Shown here: one piece after another, positions 42,540 through 51,748 of the stretch
Numbering within the stretch: position 1 is the stretch's first letter
Layout of the letters: each line of letters begins with the position of its first letter
From: Bacteroidales bacterium
GTDB lineage: Bacteria; Bacteroidota; Bacteroidia; Bacteroidales; UBA932
Direction: 5' to 3'
Length of the DNA stretch: 60,424 bases
NCBI GenBank assembly: GCA_017476575.1
Contig: JAFUZO010000052.1
Coordinates: forward strand, 1-60,424
Program-made: the position numbers and the translations under genes
The notes under the pieces: model-generated
Told to the model about the DNA's origin: nothing
Database searches by the model: none
Seen by the model: only the letters and a program-made list of their open reading frames with translations

Positions 42540-43835
42540 ATGAAAAGACTTGTATCGATAGCGATGGCACTCCTCGCGGGGTGCGTGACCCTCTCCGCGC
42601 AGCGGCTCTCCGTCGGAGGATATGGCGAAGTGGCCCTCAGCCGCAACTTCTACAGCGACAACGTGTACCGCTATTCCACGGCGGGCGCCTATGCGAAGGA
42701 CCCGGGCCACGGACGCTTCGACATCCCCCACGCCGTCATCTACCTCGGCTACGACTTCGGCAAGGGCTGGACGATGCAGACGGAGATCGAGTTCGAGCAC
42801 ACCGGCACCGGCGCCGCGGTCGAGAAGGAGTTCGAGGAAGCCGGCGAATGGGAGACCGAAATCGAGAAGGGCGGCGAGGTCGAACTGGAGCAGTTCTGGA
42901 TCCAGAAGTCGTTCTTCCCGGAACTGAATGTCCGGATGGGCCATATCGTCGTTCCGGTCGGCGGGCTCAACAACGCCCACGAGCCGCTGAACTTCTTCAA
43001 TGTCTACCGCCCCGAGGGGGAATACACCATCCTCCCCTCGACGTGGCACGACACCGGCATCAGCATCTGGGGACAGGCCGGACCCTGGCGCTACGAGGCC
43101 CAGGTCGTCGCCGGGCTGGACGCCTTCCTGTTCAACCGCGACAACTTCGTCAAGAACGGGGCCGGTTCCCCCTACGAATTCAAGGTGGCCAACAACTACG
43201 GCCTCGCCGCCCGTATCGACAACACGTCAGTGAAGGGTCTCCGGCTGGGCCTCAGCGGCTACTGGGGCAACAGCATGCACAACTCCTACCCCAACGACAT
43301 GCAGACGACCGCCCGCCGCGAGGAGGACGGTACCTACACCATCACCGACAACAAGTACAAGTCCCTGAAAGGCCGTACCCTCATCGGGGCCTTCGATTTC
43401 GCCTACCGGGGACACGGCTGGATCGTCCGGGGCAACGCCGACTACGGCAGCCTCACCGACGCCTACGAGATCAGCCGCCTCAAGCGCAACGGCACGTCCA
43501 ACAACGCCCCCTACCAGAAGAGTTTCGTCGGGAAGGGCGCCTATGCCGCGGGGCTGGAGGCCGGCTACGACCTCTTCGACCGGCTCGTCCCGGTCCGGGA
43601 GCAGCACCTGTACGTGTTCGCCCGCGGCGAGCGCTACGACTCCTTCCTCCCGGCCGACGGACAGACCGACTTCCCCTACACGGGACGGACCGTCGTCTCG
43701 GCCGGCATCAACTGGTTCCCGATTCCGGAGATCGCCGTCAAGTGCGAATACCTGCACCGGTTCCTCTCCGCCCAGTACAACGATGAACCCGCCGTCAACA
43801 TCGGCATCGTCTACCAAGCGTTTTTCAAAAAATAG
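42540..43835 (+). CDS. Porin-like outer-membrane beta-barrel protein
   Basis: 431 residues. Signal peptide ending VTLSAQ. The mature part opens RLSVGGYGEVAL and is built from alternating aromatic strands (FDIPHAVIYLGYDFGKGWTMQTEIEFEH, VELEQFWIQKSFFPELNVRMGHIVVPVGGLNNAHEP, YEAQVVAGLDAFLFNRDNF), in the style of phosphate-selective porins and similar 16-strand barrels. The extended acidic stretch EKEFEEAGEWETEIEKGGEVE lies in a predicted loop. Probably passes a small solute or metal chelate over the outer membrane. Heads an operon with an imelysin gene 6 bp later, so iron or another metal is the likely theme. Confidence 0.8.
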   Translation: MKRLVSIAMALLAGCVTLSAQRLSVGGYGEVALSRNFYSDNVYRYSTAGAYAKDPGHGRFDIPHAVIYLGYDFGKGWTMQTEIEFEHTGTGAAVEKEFEEAGEWETEIEKGGEVELEQFWIQKSFFPELNVRMGHIVVPVGGLNNAHEPLNFFNVYRPEGEYTILPSTWHDTGISIWGQAGPWRYEAQVVAGLDAFLFNRDNFVKNGAGSPYEFKVANNYGLAARIDNTSVKGLRLGLSGYWGNSMHNSYPNDMQTTARREEDGTYTITDNKYKSLKGRTLIGAFDFAYRGHGWIVRGNADYGSLTDAYEISRLKRNGTSNNAPYQKSFVGKGAYAAGLEAGYDLFDRLVPVREQHLYVFARGERYDSFLPADGQTDFPYTGRTVVSAGINWFPIPEIAVKCEYLHRFLSAQYNDEPAVNIGIVYQAFFKK

Positions 43836-43841
43836 ATAGCC

Positions 43842-45062
43842 ATGAAAAAGATTTTCAAATTCCTCTCCGTGGCGGCTTTCGGCGCCGTCCTCCTCAACGC
43901 CTGCCAGAAAGACTCCTCCGGCAACACCGGCCTTTCCTCCGAAGAGAAGGAGATGAAGGCCATCGTGGACCAGTACGTCCCGAACGTCATCCAGACCATC
44001 TACGGCCACCTCGCCGACGAGACCCAGACCCTCTACGAACAACTCGACGCCCTCAAGGAAGCCTTCAAGGCCAATCCGGACCAGGTCAAGCAGGCCGACG
44101 TGGACCAGGTCTGCACCACCTTCCTCCAGGCCCGTGCCTATTGGGAGGCCTCGGAAGCCTTCCTCTACGGCGCCGCGACCGACTTCGGCATCGACCCCCA
44201 TATCGACACCTGGCCGCTGAACCGCACCGACCTGGCCAACTCCTTGAGCAACAAATCCATCGTGGAAGCCCTCGACGAAGATGTCGCCGTCGGCAACGTC
44301 GGAGAATCCTCCCTCGGGTTCCACGGCATCGAGTTCATCCTCTTCCGGGAAGGGAAAAACCGCACCGTCGCCGCCCTGAAAGGCACCGAGACCGCTGCCG
44401 AATTCGCCGGCAAGGACGTGACCGGCCGCGAGGAACTGATCTTCGCCACCGCCGTCGCCGCCGACCTCCGCGACAAGTGCTTCCAACTCGAAGTGTCCTG
44501 GAACGAGGATGCTCCCGAGGACCATGTGGAACGGGTCGAGGAAGCCGAACTGCCCTGCACCCTCCGCAACGGCAACAGTTACGGCAAGGACATGCTCTCC
44601 GCCACCGAACCCGGTTCGACTTATGCGACCTTCCAGGAAGCCATCTCCTCCATCCTGGTGGACGGCTGCTCCAATATCGCCCAGGAAGTGGGCAACACCA
44701 AGATGGGCGAGGCCTTCCGCGGCGACGACCCCAACTACATCGAGTCGCCGTACTCCAAGAAGTCCTTCCAGGATTTCAAGGACAACATCCTCAGTTGCCA
44801 GTATTCTCTGTACGGGGCTTTCGAGGCGAAGTCGGCGGGAAGCCACTCCATCATGAAGTTCCTCCAGGACCATAACGCTGCGCAGGCGAAGGCCCTCCAG
44901 TCCACCCTGGAAGGCGCCCTCGCGGCCCTCGATGCCTGTCTCGCCACCGGCGTGGCCTTCGTGGACGCCCCGCAGGCTACCTATGTCGGCGAAGCCATCA
45001 ATGCCATCAATGCCTTCGATGCGGAACTCAATAAGACCGCAGAGTGGGTCGTAAAACAATAA
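43842..45062 (+). CDS. Imelysin family (M75-like) lipoprotein
   Basis: 406 residues. Signal MKKIFKFLSVAAFGAVLLNAC with a lipobox. The helical imelysin fold shows the family motif GxHxxE as GFHGIEF near residue 160, and an earlier helix CTTFLQARAYWEASEAFLYG; the second half has LRDKCFQLEVSW and AISSILVDGCSNIAQEVGNTKMGEAF. Imelysins (IrpA, EfeO relatives) are periplasmic or surface iron-binding proteins; no peptidase activity should be assumed. Flanked by a barrel gene and a di-heme cytochrome gene in one operon. Confidence 0.92.
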   Translation: MKKIFKFLSVAAFGAVLLNACQKDSSGNTGLSSEEKEMKAIVDQYVPNVIQTIYGHLADETQTLYEQLDALKEAFKANPDQVKQADVDQVCTTFLQARAYWEASEAFLYGAATDFGIDPHIDTWPLNRTDLANSLSNKSIVEALDEDVAVGNVGESSLGFHGIEFILFREGKNRTVAALKGTETAAEFAGKDVTGREELIFATAVAADLRDKCFQLEVSWNEDAPEDHVERVEEAELPCTLRNGNSYGKDMLSATEPGSTYATFQEAISSILVDGCSNIAQEVGNTKMGEAFRGDDPNYIESPYSKKSFQDFKDNILSCQYSLYGAFEAKSAGSHSIMKFLQDHNAAQAKALQSTLEGALAALDACLATGVAFVDAPQATYVGEAINAINAFDAELNKTAEWVVKQ

Positions 45063-45066
45063 TGCC

Positions 45067-46866
45067 ATGAAAAGGATCCTCTGGACCATCGGCACCTGCG
45101 CCCTCCTGGCCGCCTGTACGGGAAACCGTGCGGACGGCCCGGTGGTTTCCCGGGAGACCGATGCCAACTATGTCGGACAGGCCGTCGGCAACTTCACGGC
45201 CGATGAATGGTATCCGGGCGGCACGCTCGGTACGACGATGAACGTCTCCCGCGGGTGCTACGAGGACGAGACCCCGGCCACCACGGCCCAGGGCCTCTCC
45301 GACGCTTTCAACCACGGCGAGATGTTCTTCGAGCGCAACGTGACCCTCGACACGCCGCCGTTCCGGGGCCTCGGCCCGGCCGCCGTGCGGAAGTCCTGCC
45401 TGGACTGCCACCCCGGCTACGGCCACGGCAAATGGCAGGACACCTATGTCGCCAACGACAGCCGTTCCTTCGGCAACGGCTACCTGCTGGTCGTCTACCA
45501 GGCGACCGGTGCGGCCAACAACCCCTACGGGACCGACGCCACCAACGACGGCCCGTATGTGGCCGAGGTGACCGGCATGCCGCAGACGATGGCGAACGAG
45601 CCGTTCCTGCCGCCCATCGACGAGAGCCAGATCACCATCAACTGGCATACCGTCAGCGCGATGCCGTCGGGCCTGCCCATGCAGTTCGCGGACGGGGAAA
45701 CCTACTCGCTCATCTATCCGGAGGTGCTGATTCCGGAAAGCGCCTACAACACGGTCCCGACCCCGCACGCCACGGCCGCTGCGACGGGCACGACCGTCGC
45801 CTACCGCCTGGAATCCACCATCGGCGTCATCGGGTCGGGCATCATCGACGCCATCGACCAGGACGACATCCGGGAGCAGTACCGGGCCGAAGCGCCCTAC
45901 GTGGAACTGAACCCGTCCTTCTGGGACAAGGAGGCAGACGACTTCGCCGCTTCGGCCTATTACCACAACTGGGCGGCCGGGACGCTCGGCGACGGCTACG
46001 ACGCCGACGGGACGTTCTACGCAAGGGATACCTACCGCGACGGGAAACTCCTCAAGAAGTTCACCTATGCCATGACCCGCGGCACGCTGCAGGACGGCGC
46101 CGGTGCCAACGCCATCTGGAACATCACCAACGTGTCCCGTCCGGACCGTCCGTACCTGTACACGACCCGGGCCTGGGCCACGGCGATGTCGCAGAATGCC
46201 GATGTCATCGCGGCCATCCGCAGGCAGGGGACGGATTCGCCCTACTATGTGGATGTGGACAAGGACGGAACGGTGACCGATGCTGAGATTTCCGAAGCGG
46301 TGCTGGCCCTGCTCAGCCCCTCGACCCACCAGTTCGACAACCCATACCACAACTTCGAGCCGGAGATGTCCGCGGAAGAGTTCTATGACTTTATGGTCTG
46401 GCACCGCGGCCTCGCCATCCCCCGCGCCCGCAACCTCAACCAGAAGGACGTCCAGCGGGGCAAGGAACTCTTCCTGGAGATGGGCTGCGCCACCTGCCAC
46501 CGTCCCAAGTGGGAGACCCGGGACGACAACTACTGGTCGCCGGCGATGAACGGCGGCAAGCCGCTGCCCCGCTATGCGCACCAGACCATCTATCCCTACT
46601 CCGACTTCATCCAGCACCGCCTCTACATGGCCAACGACATCCACGGGACCTGGTGCCGGACCACGCCGCTGTGGGGAAGGGGCCTCTCCCGGGCCAACAC
46701 CGGCGCCGAGGACCGGCTGCACGACTGCCGCGCCCGCAACGTCGTCGAGGCCGTCATGTGGCACGGCTTCAGCAAGGAGAGCGACGCCTACCGGTCGGCC
46801 GAGCAGTTCTACCATCTCTCGAAGGAAGACCGCGACGCCGTCGTCCGCTTCATCGACTCGATCTGA
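45067..46866 (+). CDS. Di-heme oxidoreductase-like (DUF1111) lipoprotein
   Basis: 599 residues. Signal ending LLAACTG, a lipobox. Two heme c attachment sites are visible, CLDCH (residues about 110-114) and CATCH (about 474-478), matching the two-heme arrangement of the DHOR/DUF1111 family, whose fold resembles cytochrome c peroxidase. Supporting text: NHGEMFFERNVT, RGLGPAAVRKSCLDCH and YSDFIQHRLYMANDIHGTWCRTTPLWGRGLS. It probably passes electrons at the periplasmic face, for example reducing or oxidising iron. Starts 4 bp after the imelysin stop. Confidence 0.9.
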   Translation: MKRILWTIGTCALLAACTGNRADGPVVSRETDANYVGQAVGNFTADEWYPGGTLGTTMNVSRGCYEDETPATTAQGLSDAFNHGEMFFERNVTLDTPPFRGLGPAAVRKSCLDCHPGYGHGKWQDTYVANDSRSFGNGYLLVVYQATGAANNPYGTDATNDGPYVAEVTGMPQTMANEPFLPPIDESQITINWHTVSAMPSGLPMQFADGETYSLIYPEVLIPESAYNTVPTPHATAAATGTTVAYRLESTIGVIGSGIIDAIDQDDIREQYRAEAPYVELNPSFWDKEADDFAASAYYHNWAAGTLGDGYDADGTFYARDTYRDGKLLKKFTYAMTRGTLQDGAGANAIWNITNVSRPDRPYLYTTRAWATAMSQNADVIAAIRRQGTDSPYYVDVDKDGTVTDAEISEAVLALLSPSTHQFDNPYHNFEPEMSAEEFYDFMVWHRGLAIPRARNLNQKDVQRGKELFLEMGCATCHRPKWETRDDNYWSPAMNGGKPLPRYAHQTIYPYSDFIQHRLYMANDIHGTWCRTTPLWGRGLSRANTGAEDRLHDCRARNVVEAVMWHGFSKESDAYRSAEQFYHLSKEDRDAVVRFIDSI

Positions 46867-46879
46867 CACCCCGGCGCCC

Positions 46880-48961
46880 ATGGAAAGACAGCGCTGGCTC
46901 AAATACCTTTCATGCTGCACGATGGCCGTCCTCATCCTCCTGATGATGGCGGCTACCGTGCTGGAAAAGCGCCTCGGGACGCCCGCCGCCTTCCGGTGGG
47001 TCTACCACAACCCCGCCTTCATCGCGCTCTGGGGCGTGGTGGCCGCAAGCGGCATCGCCTGGCTCCTCGCCCGAAGGGTGCAGCGGCACTTTGCCACCCT
47101 CCTGCTCCACCTGTCCTTCGCCGTCATCCTCGCGGGGGCCCTCACCACCTACCTCACCGGTGAAAAGGGGCGGGTCCATCTCCGGACCGGCGAACCGGTC
47201 GCCACCTTCGAGACCGAGGACGGCCGGGTCCGGGAACTCCCGTTCTCCCTCACGCTGGAGCGTTTCTCCGTCGAATACTACACCGGCTCACAGGCCGCTG
47301 CCGACTACCGCAGCGAGGTCTCCGTCCTTCCCGGCACGCCCCTTTCCATCTCCATGAACCACATCGGTAAGGCCGCCGGCTACCGGTTCTATCAGGCTGA
47401 TTATGACGAAGACCTCCAGGGCAGCACCCTCTCCGTCACCCACGACCCGTGGGGCATCGGCATCACCTACACCGGCTATCTTCTGCTGCTTCTGTCGATG
47501 TTCGGTTTCTTCTTCCAGAAGGGTTCCCACTTCCGCACCGTCCTGCGGCAGGTCATCCAGGCCTCCGCCTTCGTCCTGGCCCTCGTCCTGCCGACTGGAC
47601 TCCGGGCGCAGGAAAGCCGGCCGGAAGCCCTCCCCCGCCCGGTCGCCGATGCCTTCGGCGACCTCTATGTCTACTACAACGACCGTATCTGCCCGCTGGA
47701 GACCCTGGCCCGGGACTACTGCCTCAAGGCCTACGGCAAGGCCCGCTGGCACGGCTACGACGCCGTCCAGGTCGTCACCGGCTGGTTGTTCTATTACGAT
47801 TCCTGGCAGGGGGTCCCGTTCAAGGTCAAGGCGCGGGACCGCGGCACCGCCAAGGAGGGCGAGAAGGAATTCATCCAGCGCTCCGTCGCCTCGGGGGACG
47901 CCCTCCGGCTCTATCCCGTCGCCGACGGGGACGGCACCGTCGCCTGGTTCAGCGCCGACGAGCCGCTGCCCGCCCACGTGTACGATGACTACGACCGCTG
48001 GGTCTTCATCCGCAAGGTGATGGATGTTGTGGAGACCGCCGTCCGCGCCGAAGACTGGGACGAAGTCGTCCGCATCGTCGGCAAGATCAAGGCCTACCAG
48101 GAAAAGACGGCCGCTTCCGTATTGCCGAGTCCTTCAAAAATCCGCGCCGAGCGAGCTTACAACCGGCTTTCACGGCCGATGGTCCCATTCATGGCCTCCC
48201 TGACGCTGGGCCTGGTACTCTTCGTGCTCATGGGCATCGGCCTGTCCCGGGGACGGAGAGCGCCCAGGCAGCTCCTGCCCGTCCTGGCGGCCGTCACCGC
48301 CCTCCTGTGGCTCTACCTGACCCTCGCCCTCGGCCTCCGGTGGTACGTATCCGGCCATGCGCCCTTCGCCGGGAGTTACAACGTGATGATGCTCATGGCG
48401 TGGCTCACCACCGTGGCCATGCTCCTTCTGTACCGCCGCTTCCCGATGGTCCAGCCCCTGGGCTTCATCCTGGCGGGCTTCACGATGCTCATGGCTTCCC
48501 TGTCCAGCGCCAACCCGCAGATCACGCACCTGATGCCGGTGCTCCAGTCTCCCCTGCTATCCCTCCACGTCCTGTCGATGATGATTTCCTACACCCTGTT
48601 CGGCCTCGTCGCGCTGAACGGTGGCATGGGCCTGGCCGTGCGTTCATCAGCCGCCACGCTGATGCTGCGCGAGGTCAGCCTCGTCATCCTGTACCCGGCC
48701 GTGTTCCTGCTCACCTTCGGAACCTTCCTCGGTGCGGTCTGGGCCAATATTTCCTGGGGCAGTTACTGGGCCTGGGACCCGAAGGAGACCTGGGCGCTCA
48801 TCACCCTCCTCGTCTATGCGGCCGCCCTGCACGGCGGCTCCCTCCAGGCCTTCCGGCGTCCCCGCTTCTTCCACGCCTACACCCTCTGCGCCTTCCTCAC
48901 CGTCCTCGTCACGTACTTCGGCGTCAACCTCCTTCTCGGCGGCCTCCACGCCTACGCTTGA
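46880..48961 (+). CDS. CcsBA-type cytochrome c synthase (ResB-CcsA fusion)
   Basis: 693 residues from the ATG at 46880. The N-terminal third is ResB/CcsB-like: membrane segments, LLHLSFAVILAGALTTYL with a conserved His, and a periplasmic domain with GTPLSISMNHIGKAAGYRFYQADYDEDLQG. The middle has a soluble domain (residues about 245-420). The C-terminal part is CcsA-like with the WWD motif as ISWGSYWAWDPKETWALITL (residues about 624-637) and the heme-ligand-type His in LQSPLLSLHVLSMMISY. Delivers heme to CxxCH motifs outside the inner membrane. Its position 13 bp after the di-heme protein gene suggests dedicated maturation of that partner. Confidence 0.94.
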   Translation: MERQRWLKYLSCCTMAVLILLMMAATVLEKRLGTPAAFRWVYHNPAFIALWGVVAASGIAWLLARRVQRHFATLLLHLSFAVILAGALTTYLTGEKGRVHLRTGEPVATFETEDGRVRELPFSLTLERFSVEYYTGSQAAADYRSEVSVLPGTPLSISMNHIGKAAGYRFYQADYDEDLQGSTLSVTHDPWGIGITYTGYLLLLLSMFGFFFQKGSHFRTVLRQVIQASAFVLALVLPTGLRAQESRPEALPRPVADAFGDLYVYYNDRICPLETLARDYCLKAYGKARWHGYDAVQVVTGWLFYYDSWQGVPFKVKARDRGTAKEGEKEFIQRSVASGDALRLYPVADGDGTVAWFSADEPLPAHVYDDYDRWVFIRKVMDVVETAVRAEDWDEVVRIVGKIKAYQEKTAASVLPSPSKIRAERAYNRLSRPMVPFMASLTLGLVLFVLMGIGLSRGRRAPRQLLPVLAAVTALLWLYLTLALGLRWYVSGHAPFAGSYNVMMLMAWLTTVAMLLLYRRFPMVQPLGFILAGFTMLMASLSSANPQITHLMPVLQSPLLSLHVLSMMISYTLFGLVALNGGMGLAVRSSAATLMLREVSLVILYPAVFLLTFGTFLGAVWANISWGSYWAWDPKETWALITLLVYAAALHGGSLQAFRRPRFFHAYTLCAFLTVLVTYFGVNLLLGGLHAYA

Positions 48962-49018
48962 GAAAGTCGGGAGGCACGCTTTCCACAATCGGCTCATTAT
49001 CAAGGCTCCCCGAAAACC

Positions 49019-49060
49019 TCGACTCCCAACCCTTCGTTCAGGGAAAGGGGCGGGAGTCGA
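49019..49060. terminator. Probable terminator of the cytochrome operon
   Basis: A perfect 9-bp inverted repeat TCGACTCCC and GGGAGTCGA (24-base loop, with additional pairing of CCCTT and GGG inside), followed by AT-rich TTATATTTATAAAG. No strong T run, so only moderately likely; the rest of 48962-49134 holds nothing recognisable. Confidence 0.4.
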
Positions 49061-49134
49061 TTATATTTATAAAGTATTATCTCTCAATTACTTCTAAGCA
49101 CAATACACTCCAACCCAACTGCTCCGGCAGGAAA

Positions 49135-51588
49135 TCACCCCGAGACAGGAAGGGAAAGGGTAGCGGTCCGGAGGCCAGGGGCCGATACATGCAGGTAGAC
49201 GGTGCCAGGGGTTTCGGCAGACTGGACGAGGACAGTCAGGCGACCGTTGAAGGCATGCATGTGCGGCTCATGGAAAAGGTCGAGGCAGGTCGGGTCGCCG
49301 TTCGCCGCCGCCCGGAAAGTACCGGCACCGTTGACGGAAAAACGCACTTCCCGCCCGTCCAGCGGGCAGAGGGTACCGTCCTTGTCCACGACAGAGACGG
49401 TCACGTAGGCGAGGTCCCGGCCGTCCGCCCGCAGACCGGCCGAAGCCGTCTCCAGCACCAGATGGTGCGGCTTACCAGCCGTCCGGACCGAAGTGCTGTC
49501 CATCGCGACCCCGTTCCGGTAGGCTACAACCGAGATTTCCCCGGGCACATACGGCACATCCTCCCACATCAACCGGTAACGCGGTTCGACCGCCTCCCGC
49601 TGGTTCCCCCGGGTCAACGGGTAGTTCACCATCTTCGAGCGCCGTCCCTGCGAAACACCATTCACAAAAAGTTCGGCCTCGTCATAACTGGTATATACGA
49701 ACACGGGAACCCGGTCGCCGCGCTTCCAGTTCCAATGCGGGAGAAGATGCAAGGTCTCGTCGCCACGGTTCCACACACTCCGGAACAGGTAATAGCGGTC
49801 TTTCGGCAGGGAGGCCAGGTCGATGATACCGAACATCGAACTGTGATTCGGCCAGGCATCCGTGTCGTAGGGACTCGGCTCGCCGAGGTAGTCGAAGCCC
49901 GTCCAGACGAACTGTCCGAGGGTCCACGGATAGTCGTCCGCCAGGGCGAAGTCGATGTCGGGAACATTCGACCAAGCGCAAGCGTCAAGGTCGTAGGCCG
50001 AGCACTGGTGGTCGGCGTCGCGGGCACTGAAACGTTTTTCCGCAGGCCGTTTGTAGACGCCCCGGGAACTGACAGTCGAGCCCGTCTCCGACCCGAGGAT
50101 GAAGCCTTGCGGCAGCCGTTCGTACGCCTCCAGATACCGGAATGTCCGGTAGTTCAGCCCGGGAATGTCGATGACGGCCCCGAAGCCGTTCTCCAGGATG
50201 CAGGAGACCTGGTCCATGCCGCACGTTACCGGACGGGTCGGGTCCTCCCGGTGGCAGATGTCCTGCAGGAAGGCCGCCACCCGCCAGCCGTCGGGGCTGC
50301 ACTGGGTCGGCACCTCGTTGCCGATGCTCCACAGCACCACCGACGGATGGTTGCGGTACTGGTGCAGCATGTTCACCATGTCCCGCTCCGCCCACTCGGC
50401 GAAATAGCGGTGGTAGCCGTTCTCGCACTTGGCGACGTCCCATTCATCGAACGGTTCCACCATCATCATCAGGCCCATCTCGTCGCAGAGGCGCACCAGT
50501 TCGGGAGCCGGCATGTTATGTGAAGTCCGCACGGCGTCGCAACCCATGTCTTTCAGCAGAGTCAACTGGTGCCGCAGTGCCGCCTCGTTCACGGCAGCAC
50601 CGAGCGGGCCCAGATCGTGGTGGTTGCACACCCCCTGGAACTTGCGGGGCTCGCCGTTCAGGGAAAAACCTTTTTCCGGGATGAACGCGATGGAGCGGAT
50701 GCCGAAGACGGTCTCGTAGGTGTCCGCCAACCGCTCCCCGACATACACGCGGGAACAGGCCTTGTACAGGGACGGATGCTCCGGCGACCAGCGCGCGGGC
50801 CGCTCCACCAGGAACTGCTGGACGAAGGACGTCCCCGCCCGTCCCGCCACAGCCCGCGAGGCCACGACCGAACCGGATGGGGCCAGGATATCGGTCTCCA
50901 GCCGCACCGCAAGCGAATCCGGACCGTCCAGACGGGTCTCCAGGCGCACCGAGGCGAATGCTTCTTCGACATGCGGGGTCGTCACATAGGTTCCCCACAC
51001 CGGCACATGGACATCGTCGGTGAGCACCAGGTGCACGTTCCGGTACAGACCCGCCCCCGGATACCAGCGCGACGAGTTCGGCAGGTTCTCCAGCCGCACC
51101 GCCAGGACGTTCTCCCCGGATCGGACGGCATCGGTGACATCACAATGGAATGAATTGTAGCCGTAGGGCCAGAAGCAGACCTCCCGACCGTTGACCCACA
51201 CCCGCGCCTCGCTCATGGCCCCGTCGAAGACGAGGGTCGCCCGCCGCCCCTGCGGGACCTCGAAGGTCCGCCGGTACCAGCCGCAGCCCACATAGGGCAG
51301 GCCGCCCGTCCGCCCGGTCTTGATGGAAGCGCTCGTCTCGAAATTCTGCGTCACGGCGACGTTCTGCAGGTCGTTGAGACGGCTGAACGGGCCGAAGACC
51401 GCCCAGTCGTGCGGCACCCGCACCGTCTCCCATGCCCCGTCGTCATACGCCGCCTCCGCCGCCCCGGAGACATCTCCCCGGTGGAATTTCCACCCCTTTT
51501 CCAGCAATACCTCACTCCGCTGCGCAAAGGCCGTCAGCGAAAACAATGCAACGGCAACCGCCGCCATGATTCGATAGAATGTCCGCAT
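49135..51588 (-). CDS. GH2 beta-galactosidase-like enzyme
   Basis: 817 residues. Signal peptide ending LTAFAQ. The jelly-roll sugar-binding domain (VRVPHDWAVFGPFS, GCGWYRRTFEVPQG, DGAMSEARVWVNGREV) is followed by an Ig-like domain, the TIM barrel (RKFQGVCNHHDLGPLGAAVNEAALRHQL) and C-terminal DUF4982-like and Big domains (WEDVPYVPGEISVVAYRNG). Catalytic residues: acid/base E425 in SIGNEVP and nucleophile E501 in LGSETGS. Likely cleaves beta-galactosides or beta-galacturonides outside the cytoplasm. Last gene of the second glycosidase operon, separated from the one before by the multi-hairpin element. Confidence 0.93.
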   Translation of the reverse strand: MRTFYRIMAAVAVALFSLTAFAQRSEVLLEKGWKFHRGDVSGAAEAAYDDGAWETVRVPHDWAVFGPFSRLNDLQNVAVTQNFETSASIKTGRTGGLPYVGCGWYRRTFEVPQGRRATLVFDGAMSEARVWVNGREVCFWPYGYNSFHCDVTDAVRSGENVLAVRLENLPNSSRWYPGAGLYRNVHLVLTDDVHVPVWGTYVTTPHVEEAFASVRLETRLDGPDSLAVRLETDILAPSGSVVASRAVAGRAGTSFVQQFLVERPARWSPEHPSLYKACSRVYVGERLADTYETVFGIRSIAFIPEKGFSLNGEPRKFQGVCNHHDLGPLGAAVNEAALRHQLTLLKDMGCDAVRTSHNMPAPELVRLCDEMGLMMMVEPFDEWDVAKCENGYHRYFAEWAERDMVNMLHQYRNHPSVVLWSIGNEVPTQCSPDGWRVAAFLQDICHREDPTRPVTCGMDQVSCILENGFGAVIDIPGLNYRTFRYLEAYERLPQGFILGSETGSTVSSRGVYKRPAEKRFSARDADHQCSAYDLDACAWSNVPDIDFALADDYPWTLGQFVWTGFDYLGEPSPYDTDAWPNHSSMFGIIDLASLPKDRYYLFRSVWNRGDETLHLLPHWNWKRGDRVPVFVYTSYDEAELFVNGVSQGRRSKMVNYPLTRGNQREAVEPRYRLMWEDVPYVPGEISVVAYRNGVAMDSTSVRTAGKPHHLVLETASAGLRADGRDLAYVTVSVVDKDGTLCPLDGREVRFSVNGAGTFRAAANGDPTCLDLFHEPHMHAFNGRLTVLVQSAETPGTVYLHVSAPGLRTATLSLPVSG

Positions 51589-51610
51589 GAATCAAATGAA
51601 TTAATTGACC

Positions 51611-51741
51611 ATAAAAATAACCGGCCCCATTTTGGAACGTGCCGCCTGCGGCATATGAGCGGGAGGGGCCCAGCCGCCAGGCTGGGAGGGACGAGGACCC
51701 GAAGGGTCCGAAGGTGGAAAAATGGGGCCGGTTATTTTTAT
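51611..51741. repeat. 131-bp multi-hairpin element with perfect 23-bp outer arms
   Basis: The outer arms at 51611-51633 and 51719-51741 are exact complements over 23 bp. Enclosed are three short hairpins: TGCCGC-CT-GCGGCA (51640-51653), CCCAGCC-GCCA-GGCTGGG (51669-51686) and GGACCC-GAA-GGGTCC (51695-51709). The whole can fold into a cloverleaf-like multi-branch structure in DNA or RNA. It fills the gap between two co-directional glycosidase genes. Resembles a dispersed palindromic repeat or non-autonomous mobile element; no second copy lies in this window. Confidence 0.8.
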
Positions 51742-51748
51742 CCATTAC

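Noticed and set aside
43842..45062. Peptidase activity for the imelysin protein
   Set aside because: The GxHxxE motif is a metal-site signature of the family; protease function is not supported by what is known of imelysins.
51512..51745. Small protein encoded over the multi-hairpin element
   Set aside because: The frame simply reads through the repeat arms and hairpins; folding of the DNA explains the sequence better than coding.
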